A stretch of DNA of 64,000 bases from Desulfovibrio desulfuricans (GCF_024460775.1 NZ_JANFYZ010000006.1:124001-188000), one strand, 5' to 3'; positions 33,484-45,789 are shown, counted from the stretch's first letter. Notes: generated by a model from the letters alone, not told the origin. Numbers and translations: made by a program.

Positions 33484-35066
33484 TGCCCCGGCCAGACCCC
33501 CCGCTCGCAGGCAGCTACGTAGCCGCACCCCGCCGCAGAACCAGCATCCGCCGTCGTCTGCTGGCGGCTTTTGTGTTTCTGGCCCTGATCATGAGCGCGG
33601 CCCTGGGCATAGTGGGGCGGCTTTCCTTTGATTCGCTGGCAACCTATCTTGTGGGCTGGCACGCAAGGCCAGTGATGGAAGCCTTTATTGAGGCAGAAAA
33701 ACGCGCCTGGGAAGCCGAAGACAACGGCGGCGGCAACCTCTATTACGGCGAAGACCTTGCCGTGGTCATGCACTGGCGTTTTCTTGTGGGCAAGCAGGTT
33801 CCGCAGCAGTGGCAGGAGATGCCAGACGGCCTGCACTTCATCAACCACATGGAAGAATTTATTCTTATTGAGCGCAGGGATGACGTCATCTATGTGCTCA
33901 CTGGCGGAACGGGTGCCTTTCTGGCCCTGAAACAGCGTCTGAACCGTATTTTGCTGCTCTGCGCCGTCAGCGGTCTTGCGCTGGCTGTGGGGCTGGCGGT
34001 TGTGCTGAGCCGCCGCCTTACCGGGCCTCTCAGCAGGCTCACCACTGCGGTGGAAAGCCGACCCCCGGAGCGCATGCAGGCCAATGCGCAGGAAACGCCG
34101 GACGGCTTGGCTCCTATTCCGCTGACCGGTCTTGATGACGAGGTGGGCGTATTGGCGCGGGCCATTGCTGCGCGCGAAGAAGCCCTGCAACGGTTTGTTC
34201 TGCGCGAAAGCAACTTCACGGGTGATGTGAGCCACGAGCTGCGTACGCCGCTAACCGTCATGCAGGGCGGCCTTGAAATTCTTGAACTGCAACTGCAAAA
34301 GCTGCCGCAGGCTGAAAGCCTCGCCCCTGTGGTGCAGCGGCTGTTGCGCACCACGGCACGTATGTCCAATACCGTGCGCACCTTGCTGATGCTGGCCCGC
34401 CGCCCTGAAGAAATAGAATTTCAAACGCTGGATTGCAGCGCTTTGCTGTGGGGAATAGTGCGGGAAATGGAAGGGGATGGCCTGTTGCATTGCTCTTCTG
34501 CATCTGACCGCTTGCCCGATGCCGCTCTTGATATTATTTCTGACTTGCCCTCTGAATTTGCCTCGGGCCTTGCTGATACACCGTCTCAACCGTCTTTTTC
34601 AGGTGGTGATGCCCCCTCCCTTGAAACTGCCACGGTGGCCGCGCCACGCATCGCTGGCAAAAAAGCGCATGGGCGAGGCCCGGAACAGCGCCAGCCTGTA
34701 GCTTTGCAGGCTGATATCGCCCCCACTGTACTGGCCCGTGGGCAAAAAGAACTGGCGGCGATCGTGTTCAACAATCTGCTGGACAATGCCTGCCAGTATA
34801 CTGAAAATGGGCGCGCCAGTGTTTCCCTTTGTCAGGGAGAACTGCTTGTTCGCAATCGCGGGTGTATCCCCCCCGGTGTTGATATTTTTGCCAGGGGTGT
34901 GCGCTGTACCCAAAAGGCAGTCAGCGGCAGTGGCCTTGGTCTTTCGCTGGCGCTCAGAGCCTGCGAAAGGCTTGGCTGGCGGCTTGATATGGTTTCAGAT
35001 CCGGCAGACGGCGAAGCTGTCTTTCGTGTGATCTTTCCTCAGATATCTCATGGAGTTGACATATAA
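33483..35066 (+). CDS. Sensor histidine kinase of the RND-pump operon
   Basis: A 527-residue inner-membrane kinase. TM1 (about 28–48) and TM2 (about 157–178) bound a ~110-residue periplasmic domain; a HAMP-like stretch follows. The H box is GDVSHELRTPLTVM with His251. The ATPase part has the N box FNNLLDNACQYTENG and G2 SGSGLGLSLAL. The G1 box reads VRNRGCIPP, with Asn where many kinases have Asp, as in CusS-type sensors. An ~80-residue Ser/Pro-rich insert lies between the H and N boxes. It overlaps the adaptor gene by one base (TAATG). Confidence 0.88.
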   Translation: MPRPDPPLAGSYVAAPRRRTSIRRRLLAAFVFLALIMSAALGIVGRLSFDSLATYLVGWHARPVMEAFIEAEKRAWEAEDNGGGNLYYGEDLAVVMHWRFLVGKQVPQQWQEMPDGLHFINHMEEFILIERRDDVIYVLTGGTGAFLALKQRLNRILLLCAVSGLALAVGLAVVLSRRLTGPLSRLTTAVESRPPERMQANAQETPDGLAPIPLTGLDDEVGVLARAIAAREEALQRFVLRESNFTGDVSHELRTPLTVMQGGLEILELQLQKLPQAESLAPVVQRLLRTTARMSNTVRTLLMLARRPEEIEFQTLDCSALLWGIVREMEGDGLLHCSSASDRLPDAALDIISDLPSEFASGLADTPSQPSFSGGDAPSLETATVAAPRIAGKKAHGRGPEQRQPVALQADIAPTVLARGQKELAAIVFNNLLDNACQYTENGRASVSLCQGELLVRNRGCIPPGVDIFARGVRCTQKAVSGSGLGLSLALRACERLGWRLDMVSDPADGEAVFRVIFPQISHGVDI

Positions 35067-36292
35067 TGCCCGGTCTTCAATCTCGGCAGAGCATGGTTTC
35101 TGCTTCCGGTTTGTTTTCAGGCAAGCGCCGATGGGTGCTGCTGTTGCTGCTGGCATTGGTTGCGCTGCTGTGCTGGCGTTTATTTTTCAGCGGCAATCAG
35201 GCGCGCCGCGGCATGGGTATGGATACGCCGCCCGTGCGGGTTGCCGCCGCTCTTGCTCAGGATGTTCCCCATTTTCTCAATGGCTTGGGCACGGTGCTGC
35301 CCTCCAGTGACGTGCTTGTGACCAGCCGTGTGGACGGCCAGTTGCAACGCCTGCATTTCAAGGAAGGCCAGCGGGTCAAGGCTGGCGACCTGCTGGCGGA
35401 GATCGACCCCAGGCCCTTTCAGGCCACGCTGGATCAGGCGCGCGGAACTCTTGCCAAGGATCAGGCCCAGCTGGACAATGCCCGCAAGGATCTGGCCCGC
35501 TATGCCAAGCTTGCGGAGGGCAATTTTATTGCGACACAGCAGTTTGAAACCCAGCGCGCCCTTGTGCGCCAGTATGAGGGCACGGTAGAGGCCGACAAGG
35601 CCGCTGTGGATTCCGCCGCCCTTCAGTTGAGCTACAGCCGCATCACGGCCCCCACATCGGGCCGCCTGGGCCTGCGCAATGTGGACGAAGGCAACATGAT
35701 AAAAGCCTCGGACACATCCGGCATTGTACGCATTACCGAGGTCAGCCCCTGTGATGTCGTGTTCACCTTGCCGGAAAGTCAGGTGCCGCTGGTCGTGCAG
35801 GCTCTGCGTGCTCACGAAGATGACGTTGACCGCCGCCCCTTGCCTGTTCAGGCCTGGGATAGAGAGCAGAAACATCTGCTTGATGTGGGCGGGCTGCTTT
35901 CGCTGGACAACCAGATTGATCTTTCCACCGGCACGGTAAAGCTCAAGGCGCGTTTTCCCAACACTGAAGGGGCATTGTACCCCAACCAGTTCGTTAACGC
36001 CCGTTTGCAGGTGCGCGTCATTAAAAATGCCGTCACAGTACCCACCTCGGCGGTGCAGCTGGGGTCGCGCGGGGCTTACGTCTATGTGGCGGCCAAGAAT
36101 GGCAAGGGGCAGGATGCCGTAACGGTGCGGCCTGTAACCCCCGGCATTGCCACGGACGCCCTGACGGTTATTGATAAGGGCCTTGAACCGGGCGAACAGG
36201 TGGTGGTAGACGGTCTTGACCGCCTGCGGGATGGTATTGAAGTGAAAATTACGGCCACCGCAGAAACTCCCAAGGCACAGCCTGCGGAATAG
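35066..36292 (+). CDS. mdtA: RND efflux periplasmic adaptor (MdtA-like)
   Basis: A 408-residue membrane-fusion protein. The N-terminal anchor [19 protein letters not shown] spans about 24–42. Then come the lipoyl half-motifs ([36 protein letters not shown] read in parts), an alpha-hairpin (about 120–190), the second lipoyl half [20 protein letters not shown], and beta-barrel/MP domains. It links the permeases to an outer-membrane channel. No TolC-like gene is present in the block, so a channel encoded elsewhere must serve. Confidence 0.9.
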   Translation: MPGLQSRQSMVSASGLFSGKRRWVLLLLLALVALLCWRLFFSGNQARRGMGMDTPPVRVAAALAQDVPHFLNGLGTVLPSSDVLVTSRVDGQLQRLHFKEGQRVKAGDLLAEIDPRPFQATLDQARGTLAKDQAQLDNARKDLARYAKLAEGNFIATQQFETQRALVRQYEGTVEADKAAVDSAALQLSYSRITAPTSGRLGLRNVDEGNMIKASDTSGIVRITEVSPCDVVFTLPESQVPLVVQALRAHEDDVDRRPLPVQAWDREQKHLLDVGGLLSLDNQIDLSTGTVKLKARFPNTEGALYPNQFVNARLQVRVIKNAVTVPTSAVQLGSRGAYVYVAAKNGKGQDAVTVRPVTPGIATDALTVIDKGLEPGEQVVVDGLDRLRDGIEVKITATAETPKAQPAE

Positions 36293-36359
36293 CATCCCGG
36301 CTTTGCCGGAGTGCCCTCCGTGTCTTCCACCCCTTCCCGCAAGGGGGAGCATCCTCCAT

Positions 36360-39300
36360 ATGAACCTATCGCGCATATTCATTTTACGGCCCATCGCCAC
36401 CTCGCTGCTCATGGTGGCCCTGTTTCTTTCAGGGCTGCTGGGTTACCGCTATTTGCCCGTGGCGGCCCTGCCGCAGATAGATTACCCCACCATTCAGGTC
36501 CAGACGCTCTATCCCGGCGCATCGCCTGATGTTATGGCCTCTGTCATCACGGCCCCCCTTGAGCGCCAGTTTGGCCTCATGCCCGGCCTTGTGCAGATGA
36601 GTTCCCTTTCCTCCGCCGGCGCCTCGGTGGTGACCCTGCAATTCGACCTCACCTTGCCCCTGGATGTGGCCGAGCAGGAAGTGCAGGCGGCTATCAACGC
36701 CGCAAATAACCTGCTGCCCAGCGATCTGCCTTCGCCGCCCATTTACAACAAGGTCAATCCGGCTGATCCCCCGGTTATCACCCTTGCCGTCACCAGCGAC
36801 GCCATGCCCCTCACCCGGTTGGAAGACCTGGTAGACACACGCATGGCTCAGAAAATTTCGCAACTGCCCGGCGTGGGCCTTGTGACTCTTTCTGGCGGGC
36901 AGCGCCCCGCTGTGCGGGTACAGGTGAACCCCAAGGCGCTGGCCAACGCGGGCCTTACCCTGGCGGATGTGCGCACGGCCATTTCCAAGGCCAACGTCAA
37001 CAACGCCAAGGGCAGCTTTGACGGCCCGGAACGGGCCAGCACCATTGATGCCAACGACCAGCTTGCTTCTGCCGATGCCTATGCCGAAGCCATCATCGGT
37101 TACAAGGACGGCGGCCCACTGCGCCTGCGCGATGTGGCCGAAGTGGTGGAGGGTGCCGAGAACGCCCGCCTTGCAGCCTATGTGGCAGGGGAGGGCATGA
37201 GCTTTCGGCCTGCTATAGTGCTCTCGGTGCAGCGCCAGCCAGGAGCCAACGTCATAGACGTTGCGGACAGGGTTTTGCGGCTTCTGCCCGTTCTCAAACA
37301 GACCTTGCCCGGCAATGTGGACGTGCGCGTGGTTACGGACCGCACCACAACCATCCGCGCCACAGTACACGATGTGCAGCTTGAACTGCTGCTGGCTGTG
37401 GCGCTGGTGATCTGGGTCATCTGGCTGTTTTTGCGCAATGCCAGAGCCACCATTATTCCTGCTCTGGCTGTGCCTCTTTCGCTGGTGGGCACCCTTGGCG
37501 TCATGCATCTTGCCGGGTACTCGCTGAACAACCTCACGCTCATGGCTCTGGTTATCGCCACCGGCTTTGTGGTGGATGACGCCATTGTGGTGATTGAAAA
37601 TATCTCGCGCTATCTGGAGCAGGGGCAAAAACCCGTGCAGGCCGCTCTGACCGGGGCAGGGCAGATAGGCTTTACCATTATTTCGCTGACCATTTCGCTG
37701 GTGGCGGTGCTTATTCCCCTGTTGTTCATGGGAGATGTGGTGGGGCGGCTGTTCCGCGAATTTGCGGTAACCCTGGCCGTGACCATTCTTATTTCTGCGG
37801 TTATTTCGCTCACGCTCACACCCATGCTCTGCGCCGTCATGCTGCGGCCCGAGCAACATGACGGTAACCACTCGCAGCAAGGAGACGGCAGCTTTTTTAC
37901 TCGTCTGCTCGCCTGGTATGAAGAAAAACTCGACTGGGTACTGCAACACCAGAGCCTGACCCTGGCAGTGGCAGTGGGTACGCTGGTACTCACGGTTCTG
38001 CTGTATATTGGCGTACCCAAAGGATTTTTCCCCGTGCAGGATACGGGCGTCATTCAGGGGATGGCCGAAGCGCCGCAGGATACGTCCTTTGAGGCCATGG
38101 CAGGGCGGCAACGCCAACTGGCCGACCTCATACTGCAAGACCCGGCGGTGGAGAGCGTGGTGTTTTTTGTGGGTGTGGACGGCGTCAACCAGAGCATGGG
38201 CACCTCGCGCCTTTCGGTGGAACTGAAGCCGCTGGAAGACCGCGATGCCCGCGCGCCAGCCATAGCGCGCCGCATTATGGAAAAATCCACCGCCCTGCCC
38301 GGCATGACCCTGTATTTGCAGCCTGTGCAGGACCTGACCATTGAAGACCGTATTTCGCGCACCCAGTACCAGTTTTCAATAGAAGCGCTGGACAGGGATC
38401 AGCTGGATCACTGGTTGCCGCGCATTGTGAATGCTCTTTCCCAGCGGCCAGAGCTTGAAATGGTCACCAGCGACTACCAGAATCCGGGTCGCATGGCATG
38501 GCTGAACATTAACCGTGACGCCGCTGGCCGCCTTGGCATAAGCATGTCGACCATTGACAACGCCCTGTACGACGCCCTTGGGCAGCGGCTGATTTCAACC
38601 ATTTTCACGCAGACCAACCAGTACAAGGTCGTGCTTGAAACCGCCCCACGTTTCCGCCTGGGGCCGCAGTCCATTGAAAATATCTATGTTACGGGCGGCG
38701 ACGGCAAACCCGTGCCGCTCACAAGCCTGGCAACGCTTGAGGAGCGCCCTGTGCGGCTCTCCATTGCGCGTCAGGGGCAGTTCCCTGTGGCGACCATTTC
38801 TTTCAACGTGGCGCGCGGCTCTTCGCTGGGCGCGGCGGTCAAAGCTGTGGAAGAAACCGAAAAAGAACTGGAGCTGCCCACGGCCCTGCGCACCCAGTTG
38901 CAGGGCGCGGCCAAGGCCTTCACCACATCTACGGACAATCAGGTCTGGCTTATTCTGGCCGCGATTATCACCATGTATATCGTGCTGGGCGTGCTCTACG
39001 AAAGTTACGTTCACCCCGTCACCATTCTTTCCACCCTGCCGTCTGCGGGCGTGGGGGCGCTGCTGGCCCTGATACTGGCAGATATGGATCTTGGCGTGGT
39101 GGGCATCATCGGCATCATCCTGCTCATCGGCATCGTCAAGAAAAACGCCATCATGATGATCGACTTTGCGCTGGATGCAGAACGCAACGAAGGCAAGGAG
39201 CCGCTTGCCGCCATTCGTCAGGCCTGCCTGCTGCGTCTGCGGCCCATCCTCATGACCACAATGGCGGCCCTGCTGGGCGCACTGCCCCTCATGGTCGGCT

Positions 39301-39512
39301 GGGGCATGGGCGCGGAACTGCGGCGTCCACTGGGCGTGACCATGGTGGGCGGGCTTATTTTCAGCCAGGCGCTCACCCTGTTCACAACGCCTGTCATCTA
39401 TCTGTGGTTTGACCGCGTGAGCCGTCGCTTCAAGGGCCATAAGGCAGCCAGCGGGGCAGGGCAGGAAGGAACCGGAGCCCGGAGCAAGTCACCGCAAGAG
39501 GCCCGGCCATGA
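36360..39512 (+). CDS. mdtB: RND multidrug efflux permease (MdtB-like)
   Basis: A 1050-residue HAE1 permease started at 36360 (GGGGGAG upstream), beginning [17 protein letters not shown]. It has twelve TM helices and two large periplasmic loops. The proton-relay Asp pair sits in [16 protein letters not shown] (TM4), and [15 protein letters not shown] marks TM10–11. MdtB and MdtC form a mixed trimer in E. coli, and the next gene is the partner. The genes overlap by four bases (ATGA). Confidence 0.93.
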   Translation: MNLSRIFILRPIATSLLMVALFLSGLLGYRYLPVAALPQIDYPTIQVQTLYPGASPDVMASVITAPLERQFGLMPGLVQMSSLSSAGASVVTLQFDLTLPLDVAEQEVQAAINAANNLLPSDLPSPPIYNKVNPADPPVITLAVTSDAMPLTRLEDLVDTRMAQKISQLPGVGLVTLSGGQRPAVRVQVNPKALANAGLTLADVRTAISKANVNNAKGSFDGPERASTIDANDQLASADAYAEAIIGYKDGGPLRLRDVAEVVEGAENARLAAYVAGEGMSFRPAIVLSVQRQPGANVIDVADRVLRLLPVLKQTLPGNVDVRVVTDRTTTIRATVHDVQLELLLAVALVIWVIWLFLRNARATIIPALAVPLSLVGTLGVMHLAGYSLNNLTLMALVIATGFVVDDAIVVIENISRYLEQGQKPVQAALTGAGQIGFTIISLTISLVAVLIPLLFMGDVVGRLFREFAVTLAVTILISAVISLTLTPMLCAVMLRPEQHDGNHSQQGDGSFFTRLLAWYEEKLDWVLQHQSLTLAVAVGTLVLTVLLYIGVPKGFFPVQDTGVIQGMAEAPQDTSFEAMAGRQRQLADLILQDPAVESVVFFVGVDGVNQSMGTSRLSVELKPLEDRDARAPAIARRIMEKSTALPGMTLYLQPVQDLTIEDRISRTQYQFSIEALDRDQLDHWLPRIVNALSQRPELEMVTSDYQNPGRMAWLNINRDAAGRLGISMSTIDNALYDALGQRLISTIFTQTNQYKVVLETAPRFRLGPQSIENIYVTGGDGKPVPLTSLATLEERPVRLSIARQGQFPVATISFNVARGSSLGAAVKAVEETEKELELPTALRTQLQGAAKAFTTSTDNQVWLILAAIITMYIVLGVLYESYVHPVTILSTLPSAGVGALLALILADMDLGVVGIIGIILLIGIVKKNAIMMIDFALDAERNEGKEPLAAIRQACLLRLRPILMTTMAALLGALPLMVGWGMGAELRRPLGVTMVGGLIFSQALTLFTTPVIYLWFDRVSRRFKGHKAASGAGQEGTGARSKSPQEARP

Positions 39513-42500
39513 GTACAGACCGGCAAGACGCGGAAAATCCGCCTCTGCAAGGCCGTTCTGCTGAACAGGCCGACAATGCCGCCACCCCGGTCAGGCCGGA
39601 GGGACATGCCCGCCCTGGCCGTGCGAGCAGGCTCAAAGCCCTGCTGGAACAGGGCCGCAGGCACCGTTTTGGCCCTGAGGCGCTGCCAGCCAATCTTTCC
39701 GCTCCTTTCATCCGGCGGCCTGTAGCCACAGCCTTGCTGACATTTGCCATTGCCCTTGCGGGCATAGTGGCTTTTGGCCTGTTGCCCGTGGCTCCCTTGC
39801 CGCAGGTGGATTTTCCCGTGGTGATCGTGCGCGCCAAGCTGCCCGGCGCAGGGCCGGAAACCATGGCCGCCACGGTGGCCACCCCCCTTGAACGTTCGCT
39901 TGGGCGCATTGCCGGGGTCACGGAAATGACCTCCAGTAGCACATTGTCCAATACGGAAGTCATCCTTCAGTTCGACCTTGACAGAAACATTGATGGCGCG
40001 GCCAGAGACGTGCAGTCGTCCATCAACGCCGCCCGCTCCAATCTGCCTACCATGCCCTCCAACCCTACCTACCGTAAGGTGAATCCGGCGGGCGCGCCCA
40101 TCATGATTCTGGCCATTACCTCTGACGTGCTGACCCGCACCCAGTTGTACGATGCGGCCTCCACCGTGCTTGCGCAGAAAATTTCGCAACTGCCGGGCGT
40201 TGGCGAGGTCATTGTGGGCGGCGGCGCGCTGCCCGCCGTGCGGGTGGACGTGATCCCCGATGCGCTCAACCGCGCTGGCCTGACCATGAGCGATGTGCGC
40301 ACCGCCCTGGCGGCTGCCAACGCCTTCATGCCCAAGGGGCAGGTGGAGAGCGGCGGTCAGTTCTGGCTGATCGGGGCCAGCGACCAGTTGCGCAAGTCTG
40401 AAGACTACAAATCTCTCATTGTTGCCCGCAGGGGGGATAAAACCGTACGGCTTTCCGATGTCGCCGAGGTCAAGGACGGGCCGGAAGACGTGCGCGCCAT
40501 GGCAGTATCTGACGGCAAACCGGCGGTGCTGCTGATTGTGTTCCGTTCGCCCGGGGCCAACATTATTGAGACAGTTGATCAGGTAAAAGAAATGCTGCCG
40601 CAGTTGCGCTCATGGCTGCCGGAGAGTGCTGATCTGGGGCAGAGGCTTGACCGCTCGCTGACCATCCGCGCCTCGCTGCGCGAAGTGGAAAAAAGCCTGG
40701 CGCTTTCCATGGCCCTGGTGGTGCTGGTGACGTTTCTGTTTTTACGCAACGGCAGGGCCACGGCCATTCCGGCGGTGGCGGCTCCCGTGTCCTTGCTGGC
40801 GACCTTTGGCGTCATGTACTTGTGCGGGTATAGTCTGGATAATCTTTCCCTCATGGCCCTGACGGTTTCCACTGGCTTTGTGGTGGACGACGCCATCGTG
40901 GTGCTTGAAAATATCGTGCGGCGGCTGGAAATGGGCGAAACACCCCTGCGCGCCGCCCTGCGCGGCGCTCGCGAGGTGGGTTTTACCGTCGTTTCCATCT
41001 CCATTTCGCTGGTGGCGGTATTCACGCCCATTCTGTTCATGGGTGGGTTGGTGGGACGGCTGTTCCGAGAATTTTCTGTGGTTCTCACCACTGCCGTGCT
41101 GGTTTCCATGGTTGTTTCGCTGACCACAACGCCCATGATGAGCGCCCGCCTGCTGCGCTCCAAGGCCCATGAGGAGGCCGCAGCGGATCAGGCTGCCCGG
41201 ATGGGCGCTGGCGGGGTTGTGGGCTGGTGGAGGCGGTTGCTTGCCCGCGTGGGCGATTTCTGGGGGCGCATGCTCTCCGGCATGCAACAGGGGTATGCCG
41301 CAACCCTGCCCGTGGTGCTGCGCCACCCGCGCCTGACCATCTGCTCGCTGTTGGTGGTCATTGCTGCCAATGTGTGGATGTACGTGGTTGTGCCAAAAGG
41401 ATTTTTCCCGCAGCAGGATACAGGCGTCATCATGGGCGGCATACGTGCCGACCAGAGCGCTTCGTTCCAGGCCATGCAGGAAAAGCTGCGCAAGCTCATC
41501 GGCGTTATCAAAGCCGATCCAGCCGTGCAGCACGTTTCGGGCCATATCAACGGCGGGCGCGGCGGCGGTGGGGTGTTCATAGCCCTCAAGCCCTTGCCGG
41601 AGCGCAAGATAGACGCCATGGGCGTCATCGGGCGGCTGCGCGCCAAGCTGGCTGCGGAGCCGGGCTTGCAGATTTTTTTGCAACCGGCTCAGGATATCAT
41701 GATGGGCGGGCGCGGCTCGCGCTCGCAGTACCAGTATACCTTGCAGGCCGATAATCTGGATGATCTGCGCTCATGGGGGCGCAAGTTGCAAAGGGCTATG
41801 GCCGCCAACCCCCTGTTCAAGGATGTGGACAGCGATATTGAGGAGCGCGGCCTTGAAACGCTGGTCAAGGTGGATCGTGACGCCCTGGCCCGCTACGGCC
41901 TGAGCATGAAGGATGTGGACGCCGCCCTTGGCAATGCCTTTGGGCAAAGTCAGGCATCGACTATCTATCAGGATAAAAACCAGTATCATGTGGTGCTGGA
42001 ATACGGGCCGGACTGGCTGGCCGGGGCCGATGCCCTTGGCAAGGTGCGCCTGCCGGGCGCCAACGGTCTTGTGCCGCTGCTCAGCGTCGCCACTGTGGTT
42101 CCCGCTTTTGCGCCTCTTTCTGTGGCGCATCAGGGGCAGTTTGCCGCAGTGACCATCTCTTTCAACCTTGCGCCCGGCGTGTCGCTTTCTCAGGCGCAAG
42201 AGGCCCTGGCTGCCATCAAGGCGGAGCTTGCCATGCCGTCTTCTGTGGTGAGCGGCTTTCAGGGCACGGCAAAAATGTTCAGCGATACCGCGGGCAATCA
42301 GGTTGTGCTGGTGCTGGCGGCTCTGGCCGCGCTGTATATCGTGCTGGGTATGCTTTACGAAAGCCTCATCCATCCGCTGACCATTCTTTCAACCCTGCCT
42401 TCGGCGGGCGGCGGGGCCTTGCTGGCCTTGATGGCCTGCGGCATGGAGTTCAGCGTTATTGCGCTTATCGGCGTGTTGCTGCTCTGCGGCATTGTCAAAA

Positions 42501-42859
42501 AGAACGCCATCATGATGATCGACTTTGCTCTGGAGGCTTCGCGCACGCGCAATCTGCCGCCGGACAAAGCCATTTTTGAGGCCTGCATGCTGCGCTTCCG
42601 GCCCATTATGATGACCACGGCTGCGGCCATTCTTGGCGCTGTGCCTCTGGCCCTTGGGCATGGCGACGGCGCGGAAATCCGTCAGCCTCTGGGCGTCACC
42701 ATTGTGGGCGGCCTGCTGGTCAGCCAGTTGCTGACGCTCTACACGACCCCGGTGGTCTATCTGTGCCTTGATCGACTGAGCCGCCGCTTCAACCTCTGGC
42801 GCAAAACACGGCGTCGGGCAGTGGCGCGGCAGAGTAAGGAAATCATAGTTAAACTGTAA
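39509..42859 (+). CDS. mdtC: RND multidrug efflux permease (MdtC-like)
   Basis: An 1116-residue HAE1 permease overlapping mdtB by four bases. A hydrophilic ~55-residue N-terminal extension precedes the usual [17 protein letters not shown] start, longer than E. coli MdtC. The TM4 motif [17 protein letters not shown] and [15 protein letters not shown] are intact. A Gly-rich loop ([15 protein letters not shown]) lies in the second periplasmic domain. It is likely a heterotrimer subunit with MdtB. The C-terminal Arg/Lys-rich tail is also long. Confidence 0.93.
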   Translation: MSTDRQDAENPPLQGRSAEQADNAATPVRPEGHARPGRASRLKALLEQGRRHRFGPEALPANLSAPFIRRPVATALLTFAIALAGIVAFGLLPVAPLPQVDFPVVIVRAKLPGAGPETMAATVATPLERSLGRIAGVTEMTSSSTLSNTEVILQFDLDRNIDGAARDVQSSINAARSNLPTMPSNPTYRKVNPAGAPIMILAITSDVLTRTQLYDAASTVLAQKISQLPGVGEVIVGGGALPAVRVDVIPDALNRAGLTMSDVRTALAAANAFMPKGQVESGGQFWLIGASDQLRKSEDYKSLIVARRGDKTVRLSDVAEVKDGPEDVRAMAVSDGKPAVLLIVFRSPGANIIETVDQVKEMLPQLRSWLPESADLGQRLDRSLTIRASLREVEKSLALSMALVVLVTFLFLRNGRATAIPAVAAPVSLLATFGVMYLCGYSLDNLSLMALTVSTGFVVDDAIVVLENIVRRLEMGETPLRAALRGAREVGFTVVSISISLVAVFTPILFMGGLVGRLFREFSVVLTTAVLVSMVVSLTTTPMMSARLLRSKAHEEAAADQAARMGAGGVVGWWRRLLARVGDFWGRMLSGMQQGYAATLPVVLRHPRLTICSLLVVIAANVWMYVVVPKGFFPQQDTGVIMGGIRADQSASFQAMQEKLRKLIGVIKADPAVQHVSGHINGGRGGGGVFIALKPLPERKIDAMGVIGRLRAKLAAEPGLQIFLQPAQDIMMGGRGSRSQYQYTLQADNLDDLRSWGRKLQRAMAANPLFKDVDSDIEERGLETLVKVDRDALARYGLSMKDVDAALGNAFGQSQASTIYQDKNQYHVVLEYGPDWLAGADALGKVRLPGANGLVPLLSVATVVPAFAPLSVAHQGQFAAVTISFNLAPGVSLSQAQEALAAIKAELAMPSSVVSGFQGTAKMFSDTAGNQVVLVLAALAALYIVLGMLYESLIHPLTILSTLPSAGGGALLALMACGMEFSVIALIGVLLLCGIVKKNAIMMIDFALEASRTRNLPPDKAIFEACMLRFRPIMMTTAAAILGAVPLALGHGDGAEIRQPLGVTIVGGLLVSQLLTLYTTPVVYLCLDRLSRRFNLWRKTRRRAVARQSKEIIVKL

Positions 42860-42945
42860 GTTTTCTGCGTAGCCCCATTGTCCTTTGCCTGCATTTGGGA
42901 AAGGATATGGTCATTCCCCCACCTGATGATCCAGCGAGGAATGCC

Positions 42946-44532
42946 ATGTACCACCACACGCTGCACATCCTGCTGTTCAGTTCCGATCCTTTGCTGGAGG
43001 CTTTGTTGCGCGCTGCCGCGCCACGTCCCGGCTTTGCCCACATATTCAGTACCGGGCAAAATCCCGAGTCTGACACGCTGGCCCAATGCGCCGGGGCCGA
43101 TATTGTGTTGCTGGACGCGTCCCGGCTTGGGCATCTGCCCGCCATGCGCCGCGCTGCCAGACCTGACGCCCTTTTCATCTTTGCGGGCGATGCCCAGCCG
43201 GAGGCAGAATCTCTGCCGCTGCTCGATGATGTATGGCTTGGCCCCGCAAGCGCCAGCCTGTACGACTTTCACGTGGCGCGCCTGCTGGATGCGGTGCGCC
43301 AGCGCCGGGATCATGACCTCACAAACCTGCACCTGAACACGGTCATTGATTTGACCACGGACCTTGTGTGGTTCAAGGATGCCAAGGGCGCGCACGTTAA
43401 GGTGAACGAAGCTTTTTGCCGTCTTGTGGGCAAGAGCCGTGAGGTTGTTGAAGGGCGCGGGCATTACTTTATATGGGATATTGAGCCGGAGGAATATGCG
43501 CAGGGCGAATTTGTCTGTCTTGAGACGGATCAGATCGTTATGAACTCGCGCGAGGTCGGGGTGTTTGACGAAGTGGTCAAGGCTCCGCAGGGCATGCGCC
43601 AGTTCAGGACGCGCAAGGCCCCCCTGTTCAATGCCGATGGCAGGGTTATGGGAACCGTGGGTATTGCCCGCGATGTGACCGATATTGCCAACATGACTGC
43701 GGAGCTTGACCTTGTTTTGCAAAGTATCCCGTATGCTGTCATGCTTCTGGACGCGGACAGGCGTATTGTCAATTTTAACGACCGGTTTAGAAAGCTCTTT
43801 GGCATCACGGATACGGATTACATCATCGGCGAAAAGCGCGAGGTTTTCCGCAAAAAGGCCATTGAGCGATTGGGCTTTGCCCGTAAGGGAAAGCACGTCA
43901 AAATGCGGTCAGCCGTGGACGGACATGAGCGCTTTATTGATATGTATGAGGAGAATATCCTCGACATATTCAACAATGTGATCGGCATGATCTGCATCTA
44001 TCGGGATGTTACCCGGCAGCGGCAGATTGAAAAGAGGCTCAAGGAGCGGGCCAATACGGATGAACTGACGGGTCTTTTCAACCGCCATTATTTTTTCAGG
44101 CAGATACCTGTTGCCTTGCCTCTTGGCGCGGGGCTTGCCTATGTGGATCTGGACAACTTCAAGTACGTCAACGACAAGTTCGGCCACGACACCGGCGACA
44201 AAGCCCTGATGCTGACAGCCAAGTTGTTGCGCAAGCACCTGCGGGGCGCTGTGATCGCGCGCCTGGGCGGGGATGAGTTTGCCGCTTACCTGCCCGAAGG
44301 GTGTACGGAAGAAAGCCTGCGCACTTGCGCAAGCGATCTGCTGGCCGCCATGATTGACGCGTATGACGCGCACGAGGCATATCAGGGGCTTTCGGCCAGC
44401 ATTGGCGTTGCGCTGGTTGAGGATCAGGGGCTTTCGCGCGAAGATCTGGTGCGGCGGGGCGATCTGGCCATGTACACGGCAAAGCGCCTTGGCAAGAGAG
44501 GTTACTGTTTTTACACAACCAGCCTTGAGTAG
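42946..44532 (+). CDS. PAS–PAS–GGDEF diguanylate cyclase
   Basis: A 528-residue protein started at 42946, where GAGG lies six bases upstream. Residues 1–115 look like a receiver-type fold (LHILLFSSDPLLEALL…DIVLLDASRLG) with an atypical pocket. A PAS domain (about 125–245) contains VWFKDAKGAHVKVNEAFCRLVG, and a second PAS (about 250–365) has IPYAVMLLDADRRIVNFND. The GGDEF domain shows ERANTDELTGLFNRHYF and the intact RLGGDEF near 440, so it should make cyclic di-GMP. No RxxD inhibitory site is obvious. It follows the pump operon but has its own ribosome site. Confidence 0.88.
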   Translation: MYHHTLHILLFSSDPLLEALLRAAAPRPGFAHIFSTGQNPESDTLAQCAGADIVLLDASRLGHLPAMRRAARPDALFIFAGDAQPEAESLPLLDDVWLGPASASLYDFHVARLLDAVRQRRDHDLTNLHLNTVIDLTTDLVWFKDAKGAHVKVNEAFCRLVGKSREVVEGRGHYFIWDIEPEEYAQGEFVCLETDQIVMNSREVGVFDEVVKAPQGMRQFRTRKAPLFNADGRVMGTVGIARDVTDIANMTAELDLVLQSIPYAVMLLDADRRIVNFNDRFRKLFGITDTDYIIGEKREVFRKKAIERLGFARKGKHVKMRSAVDGHERFIDMYEENILDIFNNVIGMICIYRDVTRQRQIEKRLKERANTDELTGLFNRHYFFRQIPVALPLGAGLAYVDLDNFKYVNDKFGHDTGDKALMLTAKLLRKHLRGAVIARLGGDEFAAYLPEGCTEESLRTCASDLLAAMIDAYDAHEAYQGLSASIGVALVEDQGLSREDLVRRGDLAMYTAKRLGKRGYCFYTTSLE

Positions 44533-44613
44533 CGGGCAGGGCGTTCCCTGTGGAAACGCCCCCTGTCACAGGGCAGACACGGGCCGGGTACGGGCCGGAT
44601 TCGGGTGCAGACC

Positions 44614-45789
44614 ATGCGTATTCCAGCATTTGAGCTTGAAGTATTTTTTGGCAAATACGAATTTTCCACGCCATATCTTCTGGCGCAGTCAGACTGCGAG
44701 GCCTTGAGTATAGATGCCCTGCTGGGGTTGGAGCCGGATGCGGCCTCAGCCCGGCAGGATTTTTTGAATACCAGCCTCGGCTATGGCGAAAACAACGGCA
44801 GGCCCGATCTTCGCCGCGCGGTGGCGGGCCTGTACGCAAACATGCCCGAAGAAAATGTGGTGCTGTTTACCGGCGCGCAGGAGGGCATTTTTGCCTGCAT
44901 GAATTCCCTGCTTGAGCCGGGCGACCACGTGGTGTGTATGTTCCCGGCCTATCAGTCCTTGTATGAGGTGGCCCGAAGCATGGGCTGCCAAGTGGACTTC
45001 TGGCATCTGCGACAGACGGAGCAGGGCTGGCAGGGTGATATGGACGAACTGGCCGCACTGCTGCGGCCCGACACCAAGGCCATTGTGCTCAATACGCCGA
45101 ACAATCCCACGGGCTTTACCCTGAACCGGGAACAGACCGGCAGGTTGTGCGAGCTGGCCCGCCAGCGTGGAGCCTGGATTTTCTGCGATGAAGTCTACCG
45201 GGGATTGGGCTGGAACCCGGAAAGTGCAAAGTCAGGGGCCACCGCAGGTGCGCAGCGGGCAGGAGACAATGCGCCCTGGATTGCAGATGCGTATGAAAAG
45301 GGTATTTCACTCGGCGTGCTCAGCAAGGCCTATGGCCTGCCGGGTTTGCGCGTGGGGTGGCTGGCCTGCCGGGACACCGCGTTGATGGAAGACGTGGCGC
45401 GCTACAAAAACTATCTGAGCATTTGCGGGGCAACGCCTTCAGAGGCACTGGCCCTTGTGGCTCTGCGGCATGGGGAGCATCTGCTGGCAAAAAACCGGGG
45501 CATTATCAGCGAGAACCTCAAGACGGCAGACGCTTTTTTTGCCCGCCATGCCCACCTCTTTACCTATAACCGCCCTCAGGCTGGCCCCATTGGCTTTCCT
45601 CGCATACGGCTCAGCGAGCCTGTGGCGGATTTTTGCGAAAGGCTGGCTCATGAAGCAGGGGTTTTGTTGTTGCCGGGTTCAGTATACGGCATCAAGGAAC
45701 CGTATTTCCGCATTGGCTATGGCCGTAAAAGTTTTGCGGCCCACCTCGCCCGGTTTGAAGAATGGCTGGTGGAAAAGGGAATTGCGTAA
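44614..45789 (+). CDS. PLP-dependent aminotransferase, class I/II
   Basis: A 391-residue fold-type I aminotransferase. I use the ATG at 44614; a GTG nine bases earlier is possible and neither has a strong ribosome site. Landmarks: GYGENNGRPDLRRAVAGLY near 52, TGAQEGIFACMN near 88, LNTPNNPTGFTLNR near 155, FCDEVYRGLGW near 190, and the PLP lysine Lys238 in LSKAYGLPGLRVGW. The substrate is not evident. A shared terminator separates it from the convergent metal-transport genes. Confidence 0.85.
   Translation: MRIPAFELEVFFGKYEFSTPYLLAQSDCEALSIDALLGLEPDAASARQDFLNTSLGYGENNGRPDLRRAVAGLYANMPEENVVLFTGAQEGIFACMNSLLEPGDHVVCMFPAYQSLYEVARSMGCQVDFWHLRQTEQGWQGDMDELAALLRPDTKAIVLNTPNNPTGFTLNREQTGRLCELARQRGAWIFCDEVYRGLGWNPESAKSGATAGAQRAGDNAPWIADAYEKGISLGVLSKAYGLPGLRVGWLACRDTALMEDVARYKNYLSICGATPSEALALVALRHGEHLLAKNRGIISENLKTADAFFARHAHLFTYNRPQAGPIGFPRIRLSEPVADFCERLAHEAGVLLLPGSVYGIKEPYFRIGYGRKSFAAHLARFEEWLVEKGIA

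Noticed and set aside
36429..38138. A 569-residue open frame opposite mdtB
   Set aside because: Overlaps RND permease core motifs; composition (His/Gln/Arg-rich) is typical of antisense reading.
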